In this document: one piece after another, positions 8,217 to 19,591 of the stretch
Position numbering within the stretch: the stretch's first letter is position 1
How the letters are laid out: each line of letters begins with the position of its first letter
From: Selenomonadaceae bacterium
Lineage (GTDB): Bacteria > Bacillota > Negativicutes > Selenomonadales > Selenomonadaceae
Direction: 5' to 3'
Assembly (NCBI GenBank): GCA_017484005.1
Contig: JAFUTY010000043.1
Location: 22,006 to 86,005 of the forward strand
DNA length: 64,000 nucleotides
Position numbers and translations under genes: made by a program
Notes under the pieces: generated by a model
The model's input: the letters and a program-made list of their open reading frames with translations, nothing else
Told to the model about the DNA's origin: nothing
Databases searched by the model: none

Positions 8217-9263
8217 TTGAAAAAGATAATTTTGACAGGAGATCGCCCGACTGGAAGATTGCACATCGGACATTTTGTCGGATCACTGCGCGGTCGAGTC
8301 GAATTGCAAAATTCCGGTGAGTATGAAAAAATTTTTGTAATGATCGCCGATGCTCAAGCTCTCACAGACAATTTTGAGCATCCGGAAAAAGTTCGCGACA
8401 ACATCCTCGAAGTCGCAATGGATTATTTGTCAGTTGGATTAGATCCTCAAAAAACGACAATTCTGATTCAGTCGCAAATTCCAGAGCTCACGGAATTAAC
8501 TTTCTATTACATGAATCTCGTGACAGTTTCGAGGCTGCAGCGAAATCCAACTGTGAAATCAGAAATTCAAATGAGAAATTTCGAGGCGAGCATTCCAGTC
8601 GGCTTTTTCTGTTATCCAATCAGTCAAGCGGCAGATATCACAATTTTCAACGCGACAACAGTTCCAGTCGGCGAGGATCAAATTCCAATGCTCGAGCAGA
8701 CAAAGGAAATCGTTCGAAAGTTCAATGCAACTTATGGAGAAACAATCGTCGAGCCGGATATTTTACTGCCGAAAAATTCAGCATGCCTGCGGCTTCCAGG
8801 AATCGATGGCAAGGCAAAAATGAGCAAATCGCTGGGAAATTGCATTTATCTTTCCGATTCGAAGGATGAAATCGCGGAAAAAGTTCGAAACATGTATACA
8901 GATCCGAATCACATTCACGTAAAAGATCCGGGGCAGGTCGAGGGCAATACAGTTTTCACATATCTCGATGCATTTTCGACGCCGGAGCATTTTTCAAGAT
9001 ATCTGCCGGAATATGAAAATCTCGACGCGTTGAAAGATCATTACAAGCGTGGAGGATTAGGCGATGTAAAAATCAAAAAATTCCTCACCGCGATTTTGGA
9101 AGAGACTCTCGAGCCGATTAGATCTCGGCGTTCTGAATTGGAAAAAGATCCAGAATATGTTCGAAAAATTTTATTGGATGGAACGAATCTCGCTCGAGAA
9201 ACTGCATCTGAAACAATTTCCAAAGTTCGCCGCGCGATGAAGATCAACTATTTTGAGAATTGA
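8217..9263 (+). CDS. trpS: Tryptophan-tRNA ligase
   Basis: A 348-residue class I aminoacyl-tRNA synthetase that charges tRNA-Trp. The N-terminus [15 protein letters not shown] holds the HIGH motif, and KMSKSLGN is the second ATP-binding motif. Length is normal. I choose TTG at 8217 because AAGGAGG ends 6 bases before it and translation from there matches the usual N-terminus; the longer upstream frame would run through the terminator hairpin. No T-box leader is visible. Confidence 0.95.
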   Translation: MKKIILTGDRPTGRLHIGHFVGSLRGRVELQNSGEYEKIFVMIADAQALTDNFEHPEKVRDNILEVAMDYLSVGLDPQKTTILIQSQIPELTELTFYYMNLVTVSRLQRNPTVKSEIQMRNFEASIPVGFFCYPISQAADITIFNATTVPVGEDQIPMLEQTKEIVRKFNATYGETIVEPDILLPKNSACLRLPGIDGKAKMSKSLGNCIYLSDSKDEIAEKVRNMYTDPNHIHVKDPGQVEGNTVFTYLDAFSTPEHFSRYLPEYENLDALKDHYKRGGLGDVKIKKFLTAILEETLEPIRSRRSELEKDPEYVRKILLDGTNLARETASETISKVRRAMKINYFEN

Positions 9264-9320
9264 TTTTCTAATTTCGACATGATAGAATCGCGCCATCTCG
9301 TTTGAAGGGAGTGAATATGT

Positions 9321-9596
9321 TTGCCAAATATCAAAGCCTCGATTCTGTCGGTGAAAAAAGATGCAAAGCGTCGTGCACGCAACATCGCTGAGAAAACCAA
9401 AGTCAAGAAGGCAATTCGCCAGGTCGCAGACGCAATTAAAGCGGGCAATGCTGATGAAGCTCAAAAACTCTTCGTCGCAGCGCAGAAGGCAATTGATCAG
9501 GCTGCAGCGAATCGCGTTTATCACAAAAATAACGCGGCGCGCAAAAAGTCTCGTCTTGCGAAAAAAATCAAATCGCTCACCGAAGCGGCAGAATAA
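9321..9596 (+). CDS. rpsT: 30S ribosomal protein S20
   Basis: A basic 91-residue ribosomal protein, nearly all helical, starting with the family motif PNIKAS and ending KIKSLTEAAE. It binds 16S rRNA early in 30S assembly. TTG at 9321 is the start (AAGGGAGTG at 9305-9313, 7 bases spacing). TTG-initiated rpsT is also known from other bacteria. A hairpin follows before lepA. Confidence 0.96.
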   Translation: MPNIKASILSVKKDAKRRARNIAEKTKVKKAIRQVADAIKAGNADEAQKLFVAAQKAIDQAAANRVYHKNNAARKKSRLAKKIKSLTEAAE

Positions 9597-9609
9597 TCTC
9601 GAAACGAAA

Positions 9610-9640
9610 GGCACTGCTCGATTTGAGCGGTGTCTTTTTT
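9610..9640 (+). terminator. Terminator after rpsT
   Basis: A GC-rich inverted repeat (9610-9619 with 9625-9634, including G-U pairs) is followed by a T-run. It lies in the 61-base gap before lepA and may reduce lepA transcription relative to rpsT. Confidence 0.75.
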
Positions 9641-9657
9641 ATGTTGAGGAGTAAAAA

Positions 9658-11454
9658 ATGGATCAAAAACACATTCGAAATTTTTCAATCATCGCGCACA
9701 TCGATCATGGCAAATCGACAATTGCGGATCGATTAATCGAAATCACGGGGACAATGCAAAAGCGTGACATGGAGGCGCAGGTTCTCGACAATATGGAACT
9801 CGAGCGGGAGCGGGGAATCACAATCAAGGCTCAAACGGTGCGTCTGAATTACAAATCGCGCGATGGTGAGATGTATCAGCTCAATCTAATCGATACGCCG
9901 GGACATGTCGATTTCAATTACGAAGTCTCGCGATCTTTAGCGGCATGCGAGGGAGCATTGTTAGTTGTCGATGCAGCGCAGGGAGTCGAGGCACAAACTC
10001 TCGCAAATGTATACCTCGCGCTGGATCATGATTTGACGATTCTGCCGGTGATAAACAAAATCGATTTGCCGAGCGCAGATCCAGATCGCGTGAAAAAAGA
10101 AATCGAGGATGGAATTGGACTCGATGCATCCGATGCGATTTTGACTTCCGCAAAAACTGGCGAGGGAATCGATGAAATTCTTGAAAAAATCGTCGAAGAA
10201 ATTCCAGCTCCCGAGGGCGATGAAAATTCACCATTGCAAGCATTGATCTTCGATTCATATTTCGATCCGTACAAAGGTGCAGTCGCGCGAATTCGATTGA
10301 TGTCTGGAAAAATCGAAAAGGGCGATCGATTGAAAATGATGGCGACTGGAAAAATTTTCGAAGTCACTGAACTTGGATGTTTTTCACCGAATCTGATGCC
10401 GCTCGATGAACTTTCAACCGGCGAGGTTGGATATGTCTGCGGCTCACTGAAAGATGTTCGCGATATTCGAGTTGGAGACACAATCACATCGGAAAAAAAT
10501 CCAGCGTCTGAACCACTGCCTGGATATCGCGGCGTGACCTCGATGGTTTACTGCGGCTTGTATCCAGTTGACAGCGCGGATTATGACAATCTGAAAGAGG
10601 CTCTGGAGAAATTGCAGCTCAATGACGCGGCATTGAAATTCGAGCCGGAGACTAGTGCAGCTTTGGGATTTGGATTTCGATGCGGATTTTTAGGACTTCT
10701 TCACATGGATGTAATTCAAGAGCGTCTCGAGCGGGAGTATAATCTGAAACTTATCACGACTGCGCCGTCAGTAATTTATCGCGTGAATAAAACTGATGGC
10801 GAAATTTTGATGATTGACAATCCTGCCAAACTTCCAAAGACGACAGAAATTGCATCGATCGCTGAGCCATATGTCAAGGCGACAGTTATCGTTCCGAAGG
10901 ATTACGTCGGCAGTGTCATGGAAGTTTCTCAAGACAAGCGCGGCGAGTATCAATCAATGGATTATCTCGACACGAATCGCGTCATGATCACGTATCAAAT
11001 TCCGTTGAGTGAGATCATCTACGATTATTTCGACCGTCTGAAATCAACAACGCGTGGATATGCATCGCTCGATTATGAACTGTCAGATTATCGCGAGGCA
11101 GATCTGGTGAAACTCGATATTTTATTGAATGGCGATGTTGTCGATGCGCTTTCGTCAATCGTGCACAAGGATCGAGCAGTTCCAAGAGGTCGCCAGCTTG
11201 CATTGAAACTCAAGCGAATCATTCCGCAGCAGATGTTTGATATTCCAGTTCAAGCGGCAGTTGGCGGGAGAATCATTGCGCGGGAGGATGTCAAGGCTCG
11301 GCGGAAGGATGTTTTGGCGAAATGTTATGGCGGTGATGTTTCGCGAAAGAAAAAACTTCTCGAAAAGCAGAAGGAAGGTAAAAAGCGCATGAAAGCAGTT
11401 GGAAGTGTTGATCTTCCTCAAGAAGCGTTCATGGCGATTCTCTCAGATGATTGA
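9658..11454 (+). CDS. lepA: Elongation factor 4 (back-translocating GTPase)
   Basis: A 598-residue translational GTPase. The G domain shows AHIDHGKST (P-loop), [14 protein letters not shown] and NKIDLP. The LepA-specific C-terminal domain (KRMK, then [12 protein letters not shown]) is present. Length is typical. EF4 acts on stalled 70S ribosomes. TTGAGGAG precedes ATG 9658. Its last bases overlap the start of hemW (ATG at 11447), a pairing common in Bacillota. Confidence 0.97.
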   Translation: MDQKHIRNFSIIAHIDHGKSTIADRLIEITGTMQKRDMEAQVLDNMELERERGITIKAQTVRLNYKSRDGEMYQLNLIDTPGHVDFNYEVSRSLAACEGALLVVDAAQGVEAQTLANVYLALDHDLTILPVINKIDLPSADPDRVKKEIEDGIGLDASDAILTSAKTGEGIDEILEKIVEEIPAPEGDENSPLQALIFDSYFDPYKGAVARIRLMSGKIEKGDRLKMMATGKIFEVTELGCFSPNLMPLDELSTGEVGYVCGSLKDVRDIRVGDTITSEKNPASEPLPGYRGVTSMVYCGLYPVDSADYDNLKEALEKLQLNDAALKFEPETSAALGFGFRCGFLGLLHMDVIQERLEREYNLKLITTAPSVIYRVNKTDGEILMIDNPAKLPKTTEIASIAEPYVKATVIVPKDYVGSVMEVSQDKRGEYQSMDYLDTNRVMITYQIPLSEIIYDYFDRLKSTTRGYASLDYELSDYREADLVKLDILLNGDVVDALSSIVHKDRAVPRGRQLALKLKRIIPQQMFDIPVQAAVGGRIIAREDVKARRKDVLAKCYGGDVSRKKKLLEKQKEGKKRMKAVGSVDLPQEAFMAILSDD

Positions 11455-12562
11455 CGAATTCGAAATCTATATTCATATCCCATTCTGCCGGCAAAAATGT
11501 TTTTATTGCGATTTCCCCTCGATATCTGGAGGGGATTTTTTGTTCGGACGATATACTTCGGCGATTTGCCGCGAGATCGAATTGCGCGAAATTCCCTCGG
11601 AAAAAATTCGATCGATCTATTTTGGCGGAGGGACTCCCTCGATTCTTCCGATTGAAATGATCGAAAAAATTTTCAATTCGATTCCGAATAAAAAAAGCAG
11701 TCCCGAGATCACCATCGAGGCGAATCCTGGGACTGTTGATAAAAAATATTTGCGAGATTTAAGACGAATTGGATTCAATCGAATTTCATTTGGAGTTCAA
11801 AGTTTCAACGATCGAATTTTGAAATCGATCGGAAGAATTCATACATCTCGCGACGCGCTCGATTCAATCGATTCAGCTCGACTCGCTGGATTCAAGAATA
11901 TCAACATCGATTTGATCTATGCTCTTCCGAATCAAACGATCGAGGATCTTCAAAACGATCTCGATATAATTGCAGCGCTCGATATTCAACACGTTTCGAT
12001 TTATGGATTGCAGATTGAAGAAGGAACTCGATTTTCGCAGATGAAACTCGATTTGCCGAGCGATGAAATCACTGAATCGATGTATGATTTGATCGTTTCA
12101 GAATTGCCGCGGCTTGGATTTCATCGATACGAGATTTCGAATTATGCTAAAGATGGATTTGAATCGCGGCAGAATCTCGGCTATTGGTCAGATATTCCAT
12201 ACATTGGATTTGGTTCGGCAGCTCATTCATACCTCAACGATGATCGAATTGAAAATTTCTCGAACGTCGAAGAGTATATCGATGCAATTGAATCTGGAAA
12301 AATTTTTTATCGGGCGGAAGATCCAAATCGAAATCGGAATGATCTTATCAGTGAATTTTGTTTCCTTGGACTTCGAAAAACTTCTGGAATCGATCGATCT
12401 CAATTCAAAAATAAATTTGGAGATCCAATCGAGAAATATTTTCAGCGTGAGATCGATCGACTCATTTCGAAAAATCTTCTGGAAGTTGATGAAAAATCGA
12501 TTCGATTAACTCCGCTCGGCATGAAATTTGGAAATTTAGCATTCGAAGAATTTTTACTATGA
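11447..12562 (+). CDS. hemW: Radical SAM heme chaperone HemW
   Basis: A 371-residue radical SAM protein of the HemN/HemW family. [14 protein letters not shown] carries CxxxCxxC plus the extra Cys-Asp-Phe typical of HemW, and FGGGTPS follows. It lacks features needed for true coproporphyrinogen oxidase activity, and lepA-hemW is the usual context, so the heme-trafficking chaperone is the better call. The start ATG overlaps the lepA stop region by 8 bases, giving translational coupling. A GATC-type terminator follows. Confidence 0.9.
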   Translation: MIDEFEIYIHIPFCRQKCFYCDFPSISGGDFLFGRYTSAICREIELREIPSEKIRSIYFGGGTPSILPIEMIEKIFNSIPNKKSSPEITIEANPGTVDKKYLRDLRRIGFNRISFGVQSFNDRILKSIGRIHTSRDALDSIDSARLAGFKNINIDLIYALPNQTIEDLQNDLDIIAALDIQHVSIYGLQIEEGTRFSQMKLDLPSDEITESMYDLIVSELPRLGFHRYEISNYAKDGFESRQNLGYWSDIPYIGFGSAAHSYLNDDRIENFSNVEEYIDAIESGKIFYRAEDPNRNRNDLISEFCFLGLRKTSGIDRSQFKNKFGDPIEKYFQREIDRLISKNLLEVDEKSIRLTPLGMKFGNLAFEEFLL

Positions 12563-12571
12563 TCACAAATT

Positions 12572-12616
12572 AAAAAATTCCCGAGAGATCGTCAATGATC
12601 CCTCGGGAGTTTTTTT
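12572..12616. terminator. GATC-type terminator between hemW and atpC
   Basis: The stem 12577-12590 / 12597-12610 has GATC next to the loop, an A-run on the left and a T-run on the right. It lies between convergent units and serves both. Confidence 0.85.
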
Positions 12617-12628
12617 GTTCCTCAACAA

Positions 12629-12652
12629 TGGGTCAAGCGTCACGCTTGTCAG
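12629..12652 (-). repeat. Stop-codon-adjacent palindromic repeat, copy A
   Basis: Read on the minus strand it is TGA-CAAGCGTGACGCTTG-ACCCA, in which TGA is the stop codon of atpC. The core CAAGCGTGACGCTTG is palindromic around a central base. The same element occurs at 47844-47867 and 50745-50769. Confidence 0.8.
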
Positions 12653-13077
12653 TTGAAACTTGTACCAGTTGCAAGAAGTCGAGCTTTAGCTCTCGCAAGT
12701 GCAAGTTCAGCGCGATCGATGTCAATATCTTCATGTTCTTTCGGTGCGCGTTTAAATTCTTCGATTCGAGCTTTTGCTCTCGAATATGCTTGCTGCGCTC
12801 GATTCACATCGATATTTCCAGATTCTTCCGCGGCATTCGCTAACACTGTGATTTTTTTCGGCGTGACTTCCATGAATCCGCCGGCACAAGCGATCAATTC
12901 TTCTTGATTTTGAACTTTGACTCGCATCGCGTGAGGAACGAGTCCAGTGATTAGAGGAGCATGTCTGGGCAAAATTCCAAGTTCTCCGCCCGTCGATCGA
13001 ACGATGAGCATTGAAATATCTTTCGCGCAGACTGCTCCATTTGGAGAAACAACTTCAAGTAGGATGCTGCTCGCCAT
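12649..13077 (-). CDS. atpC: ATP synthase epsilon subunit
   Basis: A 142-residue epsilon subunit of the F1 sector, with an N-terminal beta-sandwich and a C-terminal helical hairpin (ARAKARIEEFKRAPKE onward) that can inhibit ATP hydrolysis. AAGGAGG is 9 bases before ATG 13077; an upstream TTG at 13086 is too close to that site. It is the last gene of the atp operon. Its stop codon is part of the palindromic repeat that follows. Confidence 0.95.
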   Translation of the reverse strand: MASSILLEVVSPNGAVCAKDISMLIVRSTGGELGILPRHAPLITGLVPHAMRVKVQNQEELIACAGGFMEVTPKKITVLANAAEESGNIDVNRAQQAYSRAKARIEEFKRAPKEHEDIDIDRAELALARAKARLLATGTSFN

Positions 13078-13082
13078 CGCAA

Positions 13083-14501
<1,419 letters not shown>

Positions 14502-14528
14502 TTAGCGAGGATTTTTACTAATTCAAAT

Positions 14529-15395
14529 TTACTTGAGAGCTTCAGCACCACCGACGATTTCAGTGATTTCGTTGGTGATTTTAGCTTGACGAACTTTGTT
14601 GTAATGGAGATTCAGAGTTTCGATCAATTCGCCCGCGTTATCAGTTGCGTTGCTCATTGCATTCATTCGAGACGAGAGTTCAGACGCCGCAGATTGTAAC
14701 ATCGCTGCATAAATGACAGTGACTAAATATTGCGGAAGAAGATGGCTCAAAACTGCTTCAGCTGATGGCTCGTAGATGTATTCAGCTTTCAAGCCGGATG
14801 ATTCTTCAGATTTCTCGTCAGATTTTTCTGCAGTGAATGGAAGAAGTTTGACGACTTCCGGAACGCAATTGATCGCTGAGACAAATCGAGTATAAAGCAT
14901 TTCGATTTCTTTGACTCCGCCTTCAGTGAATCGATCCATCAAATATCGCGCAATCATTTGAGCATGCTCATATTTTGGACGCTCACTCATGCCGGTATAA
15001 TCTTTCACGATATCATAATTGCGATGTTTGAAAAAAACTCGAGATTTTCTTCCGACTGTCACGAGTTCAGTGTTTGATTTATCCTCGACTTGATTCATTG
15101 CCGCTTTGCAGACGTTCGAGGAATATGCACCAGCTAATCCTTTGTCTGACGCGATAACGAGGATCAATTTTTTACCGGATTCATGAATTTCGAGGAGAGG
15201 ATGTGAAAAATCTGTAGCATTTGACGCGATCTCTCGAACGACTTCCGCAGTTTTATCAGCATACGGCTTATTCGATGTCGCAGCTTCTTTAGCTCTACGA
15301 AGTCTGGAAGTTGCAACCATGTTCATCGCGCTGGTGATTTTTTGAGTGCTTTTAACTGATCGAATTCGACGGCGAATATCCTGCAAACTTGCCAT
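14529..15395 (-). CDS. atpG: ATP synthase gamma subunit
   Basis: A 288-residue central stalk subunit. The N-terminal coiled-coil helix (MASLQDIRRRIRSVKSTQKIT) and C-terminal helix (NKVRQAKITNEITEIVGGA) are the family's conserved ends. A Glu/Ser-rich insert near residues 190-205 is in the variable region. It couples rotor turning to catalysis. Confidence 0.96.
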   Translation of the reverse strand: MASLQDIRRRIRSVKSTQKITSAMNMVATSRLRRAKEAATSNKPYADKTAEVVREIASNATDFSHPLLEIHESGKKLILVIASDKGLAGAYSSNVCKAAMNQVEDKSNTELVTVGRKSRVFFKHRNYDIVKDYTGMSERPKYEHAQMIARYLMDRFTEGGVKEIEMLYTRFVSAINCVPEVVKLLPFTAEKSDEKSEESSGLKAEYIYEPSAEAVLSHLLPQYLVTVIYAAMLQSAASELSSRMNAMSNATDNAGELIETLNLHYNKVRQAKITNEITEIVGGAEALK

Positions 15396-15409
15396 GGAAT
15401 CTCACCGCC

Positions 15410-16951
15410 TTAGCTTTCGACCGATTTGTAATTGATCGTCTCTTTGAATTCTTTGATCGCGTTTGAAATTTCCGCTTCCAAAGCGTCATCGAGTTTTTTC
15501 TGATCCGCGATTTTCTGTCCGACTTCAGGATGCTGCGAATGCATGAATTTAATGAGATCGGAATGGAATTGAACGACTTTTTCAACAGGAATATCAGTCA
15601 AAAATCCACGAACTGCCGAGAAGATCGAGATAACTTGATCTTGAACTGACAGCGGAGAATATTGAGCCTGTTTCAGAGTCTCAACCATTCGAGCACCGCG
15701 ATCGAGCTGAGCTTTCGTCGTTTTATCGAGATCCGATGCGAATTGAGCGAATGCTGCGAGCTCACGATATTGCGCGAGATCGAGACGCATTGTTCCAGCG
15801 ACTTGTTTCATCGCTTTGATTTGCGCAGATCCACCGACACGGGAGACTGAAAGTCCAACGCTGATAGCTGGGCGAATTCCAGAATAGAAAGCATCAGTTT
15901 CGAGCATGATTTGTCCGTCAGTGATTGAGATAACGTTCGTCGGAATGTATGCAGAAACGTCGCCTGCTTGAGTTTCGATGACCGGCAGAGCTGTGATAGA
16001 TCCTGCACCGAGATCGTCTGAAAGTTTTGCCGCGCGTTCGAGAAGTCTTGAATGCAAATAGAAAACGTCGCCAGGATAAGCTTCACGCCCTGGAGGACGT
16101 CTCAAGAGCAATGACATTGCACGATAAGCCGCTGCATGTTTAGTCAAATCGTCGTAGATGCAGAGACAGTGACCGCCCTGCCCTTTATCATTCTTTTTAT
16201 ACATGAAATATTCCGCCATCGCGACTCCGGAATATGGAGCGAGATATTGGAGAGGAGCAGAATCTGCCGCAGTTGCTGCAACGATGATCGTATATTCCAT
16301 CGCGCCATGATCTTCGAGAGTTTTCACGACTCGAGCAACTGTCGATGCTTTCTGACCAATTGCAACATAAACACAGATACAGTTTTGTCCCTTTTGATTG
16401 ATGATCGTATCAACCGCGATAGCTGATTTTCCAGTTCCGCGGTCACCGATAATCAACTCACGCTGTCCGCGGCCGATTGGGACTAGCGCATCGATAGCTT
16501 TCAATCCAGTCTGCAGAGGCTCATGGACTGATTTTCTATCTGCAATACCTGGTGCGCGATATTCAACCGGACGAGTTTCAGTCGTTTTGATTGGACCTTT
16601 GCCATCGATTGGACGTCCCAAGGCATCAACAACGCGGCCGATCATATTTTCGCCGACTGGAACCTGCATGATTCGACCGGTGCGCTTGACTGTGTCTCCC
16701 TCTTTGATTTCAGTATCGCCGCCGAGAACAACTGCACCGACGTTATCCTGCTCGAGGTTCAAAACGAGTCCATAAACATCATTTCCAAAATCGAGGAGCT
16801 CTCCAGCCATTGCTTTATCGAGTCCATGAACGTGAGCGATTCCGTCGCCGACAGTGATAACCGTGCCAACATCATCGACATTCAGATCCACGTTGTAATT
16901 TTTGATCTGATCCTTAATGATGGCAGTGATTTCTTCCGGATTCATCTTCAT
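15410..16951 (-). CDS. atpA: ATP synthase alpha subunit
   Basis: A 513-residue non-catalytic nucleotide-binding subunit of F1. The P-loop GDRGTGKS and [10 protein letters not shown] motifs are intact. AGAGGTGAGG precedes ATG 16951. It alternates with beta in the hexamer. The length is slightly above the usual 502-510. Confidence 0.97.
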   Translation of the reverse strand: MKMNPEEITAIIKDQIKNYNVDLNVDDVGTVITVGDGIAHVHGLDKAMAGELLDFGNDVYGLVLNLEQDNVGAVVLGGDTEIKEGDTVKRTGRIMQVPVGENMIGRVVDALGRPIDGKGPIKTTETRPVEYRAPGIADRKSVHEPLQTGLKAIDALVPIGRGQRELIIGDRGTGKSAIAVDTIINQKGQNCICVYVAIGQKASTVARVVKTLEDHGAMEYTIIVAATAADSAPLQYLAPYSGVAMAEYFMYKKNDKGQGGHCLCIYDDLTKHAAAYRAMSLLLRRPPGREAYPGDVFYLHSRLLERAAKLSDDLGAGSITALPVIETQAGDVSAYIPTNVISITDGQIMLETDAFYSGIRPAISVGLSVSRVGGSAQIKAMKQVAGTMRLDLAQYRELAAFAQFASDLDKTTKAQLDRGARMVETLKQAQYSPLSVQDQVISIFSAVRGFLTDIPVEKVVQFHSDLIKFMHSQHPEVGQKIADQKKLDDALEAEISNAIKEFKETINYKSVES

Positions 16952-16976
16952 GTTTTAGCCTCACCTCTTTCTAAGC

Positions 16977-17519
16977 TTACGCGCTTGCGAGGAGCTCTCG
17001 TCTGAGGGCTTGAAGTTTCCCTGCAACGCTGCCATCTATCCTTTTATCTCCAATTTTGACAATGATTCCGCCGAGAATTTTTTTGTCGTGATGGAGACGG
17101 AGCTGAATTTTTTTACCAGTGAGAGTTGATAATTTTTTCTGCAGCTGCGTCTGCTGCGTTTTAGTCAATGCGCCGACTGAAATCACATCGGCAATCAGAA
17201 TTCCGCGAGCCTCATTCGACAATGCACGGAATTCTGATTCAATTGCCGAAAAGATTCCGATGCGGCGTTTATCAACAAGCAGAAGCAGAAAATTCATGAT
17301 CGTTTCTGAAACTTCACCTTTGAAACATTTGGTGAGAAGTTCCTTTTTCGATTTTGCATCGATTTGAGGATTTGAGAAAAATGCAACGGCTTGATCATTC
17401 GAAAAAAGATCCTTATTAATGGAAGCTAACTCGTCGCCATATTTCTCGAGTTTCTTTTCTTCCTCGGCGATTTCGAAGATTGCGCGTGCATATTTTCTAG
17501 CGAGCTGGATGTTCAGCAT
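16977..17519 (-). CDS. atpH: ATP synthase delta subunit
   Basis: A 180-residue OSCP/delta subunit that joins the peripheral stalk to F1. The N-terminal helix bundle (QLARKYARAIFEIAEE) and conserved C-terminal GGIIVKIGDKRIDGSV are visible. Its start overlaps the end of atpF by 7 bases. Confidence 0.95.
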   Translation of the reverse strand: MLNIQLARKYARAIFEIAEEEKKLEKYGDELASINKDLFSNDQAVAFFSNPQIDAKSKKELLTKCFKGEVSETIMNFLLLLVDKRRIGIFSAIESEFRALSNEARGILIADVISVGALTKTQQTQLQKKLSTLTGKKIQLRLHHDKKILGGIIVKIGDKRIDGSVAGKLQALRRELLASA

Positions 17520-18016
17520 GAGAGATCACCCAAATTCTTCTTATCGAGCTTACTGATGAATTCGCTGATAATCGCGTCATTTGATTTGCTGTCGAGATTC
17601 TTCTCGATGATCTTTTCAGCCGCGGCTAAAGATAGAGCAACGACTTCACCTTTGAGCTGCGATACAGCCTGTTCTCTCTCGCGAGCGATTTCATCTTGAG
17701 CATTCTTTTTCATCTGCTCGATTTCACGCTTAGTTTCTTGAACGCTAGCGGCATGTTCATCACGCGCGCGAGCTTCTGCCTTATCGACGATCTCCTGAGC
17801 TTTCGATTGAGCGTCCTGCAGCTGCTGTTGATATTTTTTGAGAGTATCTTCAGCGGCTTTTGCATCGGCGTCAGCTTTATCGATGCTCGCGGCAATTCTA
17901 TCGGAGCGTTCTTGAAGTAATTTCATGATTGGTTTATACGCAAGCGCACGCAGTAAAATCACGAGAATCAGAAAGTTGATAATCTGCGCGATGATTGTTG
18001 CGTTAATTTCGATCAA
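17513..18016 (-). CDS. atpF: ATP synthase subunit b
   Basis: A 167-residue peripheral stalk subunit with one N-terminal membrane helix (IIAQIINFLILVILLRALAY) followed by a long charged coiled coil rich in Ala, Glu, Lys and Gln. The start is TTG at 18016 with a strong site (AAGGAGGAGGG) upstream. Confidence 0.95.
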   Translation of the reverse strand: MIEINATIIAQIINFLILVILLRALAYKPIMKLLQERSDRIAASIDKADADAKAAEDTLKKYQQQLQDAQSKAQEIVDKAEARARDEHAASVQETKREIEQMKKNAQDEIAREREQAVSQLKGEVVALSLAAAEKIIEKNLDSKSNDAIISEFISKLDKKNLGDLSC

Positions 18017-18072
18017 CGCACCCTCCTCCTTTCATTAGAGAAGTGGAATTCATTTTGAATTTCGACTTGGAA

Positions 18073-18327
18073 TTATTGGACGAGGGAAGTCAATGGGTTT
18101 GCATAGAGCATGATGAGCGCGACAACTGTTGCGATGATCGCCATAGCTTCGATCAAACCGACGGAGATAAGAGTGTTGGTGAAGAGAGTTCCTTGAGCTT
18201 CCGGTTGACGAGTGAGACCTTCGATGAATTTGCTTGTGACGAGACCATCGCCGACGCCTGCGCCGATAGCTGCGAGTCCCATCGTAATTCCTGCGCCAAG
18301 AAGTGCCGCTGCAACAACGATATTCAT
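18073..18327 (-). CDS. atpE: ATP synthase c subunit (proton type)
   Basis: An 84-residue hairpin of two membrane helices forming the rotor ring, with the conserved loop RQPEAQG. The ion-carrying Glu is in GLIEAMAI. Na+-type rings (for example Ilyobacter) have Gln in the first helix (GVGQG) and Glu-Ser in the second. Here the matching sites read GVGDG and Glu-Ala, so H+ coupling is predicted. This comparison relies on remembered sequences. Confidence 0.94.
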   Translation of the reverse strand: MNIVVAAALLGAGITMGLAAIGAGVGDGLVTSKFIEGLTRQPEAQGTLFTNTLISVGLIEAMAIIATVVALIMLYANPLTSLVQ

Positions 18328-18393
18328 TAAAAATTCCTCCTTGAAATTGAAACTGAGATTGAAATTTGGAAATTGGAAACTGGATCAAAAAAG

Positions 18394-19068
18394 TTATTCA
18401 TGCGATTCGGTTTCTTTCACTGCATTCGCAAGATATGCTGTCGAAAGCATCGTGAAGATAACCGCTTGAACTCCGCCGATGAAAATACTGAACGCCAGCC
18501 ATAGAACTGAGGGGATTGGCATCCAAATCGGCATGAGTTTCAACAAAACGATGATGAGAATTTCGCCCGCGAGGATGTTTCCGAATAGACGGAAGGCGAG
18601 CGTGATTGGCTTTGCGATTTCCTCAATCATATTAATCACGACGAAAACTGGTGTCGGCTGGAAGAAGTGCGCGATATAATGTCCGCCTTTCATGTATAGA
18701 CCGAGAAAATGAACCATGCAGATGACGAGGAGCGCAAGTCCGAGAGTTGTATTGAGATCATTTGTCGGCGATGCCATTTGAGGAATCAAGCCGAGCATGT
18801 TCGATGTGAAAATGAATAGGAACAGCGAAACGATGAATGGTGCGAGGAATTTTCCGCGTTTGCCCATCATTCCATCGACTTGAGAGTTGAGCCAATTGAC
18901 AACGATCTCGATAACATTTTGCCAGCCTTGAGGAACGAGTCTGAGACGACGAGTTGCCAGCGTTGCGATGATAATCACGACAGCCATTGCAATCCACGTC
19001 ATGATGATTGTCTCGGAATTGAAGGTGAGACCGGCGATATGAACTGGACCACGATGAACGACTTCCAT
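18394..19068 (-). CDS. atpB: ATP synthase subunit a
   Basis: A 224-residue membrane subunit with about five or six helices. The essential Arg lies in LAFRLFGNILAGE, and it forms the ion half-channels against the c ring. It is one of the shorter forms of the family, as is usual in Bacillota. It follows atpI with a 6-base gap. Confidence 0.95.
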   Translation of the reverse strand: MEVVHRGPVHIAGLTFNSETIIMTWIAMAVVIIIATLATRRLRLVPQGWQNVIEIVVNWLNSQVDGMMGKRGKFLAPFIVSLFLFIFTSNMLGLIPQMASPTNDLNTTLGLALLVICMVHFLGLYMKGGHYIAHFFQPTPVFVVINMIEEIAKPITLAFRLFGNILAGEILIIVLLKLMPIWMPIPSVLWLAFSIFIGGVQAVIFTMLSTAYLANAVKETESHE

Positions 19069-19074
19069 AAAAAT

Positions 19075-19494
19075 TCACCCCCTTCCGATTCGAGACTCAA
19101 GAGAAATTTTGCATAGGAAAAACATGCCAATCACAAATACGACGAGGAATCCAGTCACTGCCGCGAAAAAGATCTTTGTCGAAAGTTTGATCGTGAGCAT
19201 CAGACAAATGAAAATCATCACGAGCCGGAGTAAAAGTCCAAAGATCATTTCACGTTTTGCCCGCGCGATAATTGCTTGACGCCCGACAGATCTCACCAGA
19301 TTCATGATTCGCTCGAGTCTTCCAGTCAGCGATATGAAATAAAATCCACCGAGAAGATATCCAATTAAAACACTTCCGAATAGATTCAATTCATGCTGCG
19401 CCCAGAGCGAGATGAGGATCATTATCGAGACAGCGGCTAAAGTTTTCCATCCTCGAAGTGCGAGGAGTTTCAAAATTTCTCTCATATTCATCAT
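19075..19494 (-). CDS. atpI: ATP synthase subunit I
   Basis: A 139-residue membrane protein with four hydrophobic stretches, first gene of the atp operon, matching AtpI/Atp1 in size and place. Family members help c-ring assembly or Mg2+ supply. Three ATG codons are clustered at the start (MMNM) and no clear ribosome-binding site precedes them. TTGACA occurs 30 bases upstream as a possible -35 element, but I see no good -10. Confidence 0.8.
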   Translation of the reverse strand: MMNMREILKLLALRGWKTLAAVSIMILISLWAQHELNLFGSVLIGYLLGGFYFISLTGRLERIMNLVRSVGRQAIIARAKREMIFGLLLRLVMIFICLMLTIKLSTKIFFAAVTGFLVVFVIGMFFLCKISLESRIGRG

Positions 19495-19543
19495 GATTGA
19501 AAATTTTTCGACATCATGTCAAAAATCCCTTTCGATTGAAAAA

Positions 19544-19591
19544 CAAAAAAAGACTCCCGAAGATCTTTTCGATCCTCGAGAGTCTTTTTTT
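19544..19591. terminator. GATC-type terminator after the GGDEF gene
   Basis: The stem 19551-19565 / 19571-19585 has GATC at the loop. It lies between the GGDEF gene and atpI, both on the minus strand, and overlaps the GGDEF stop codon. Confidence 0.8.
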
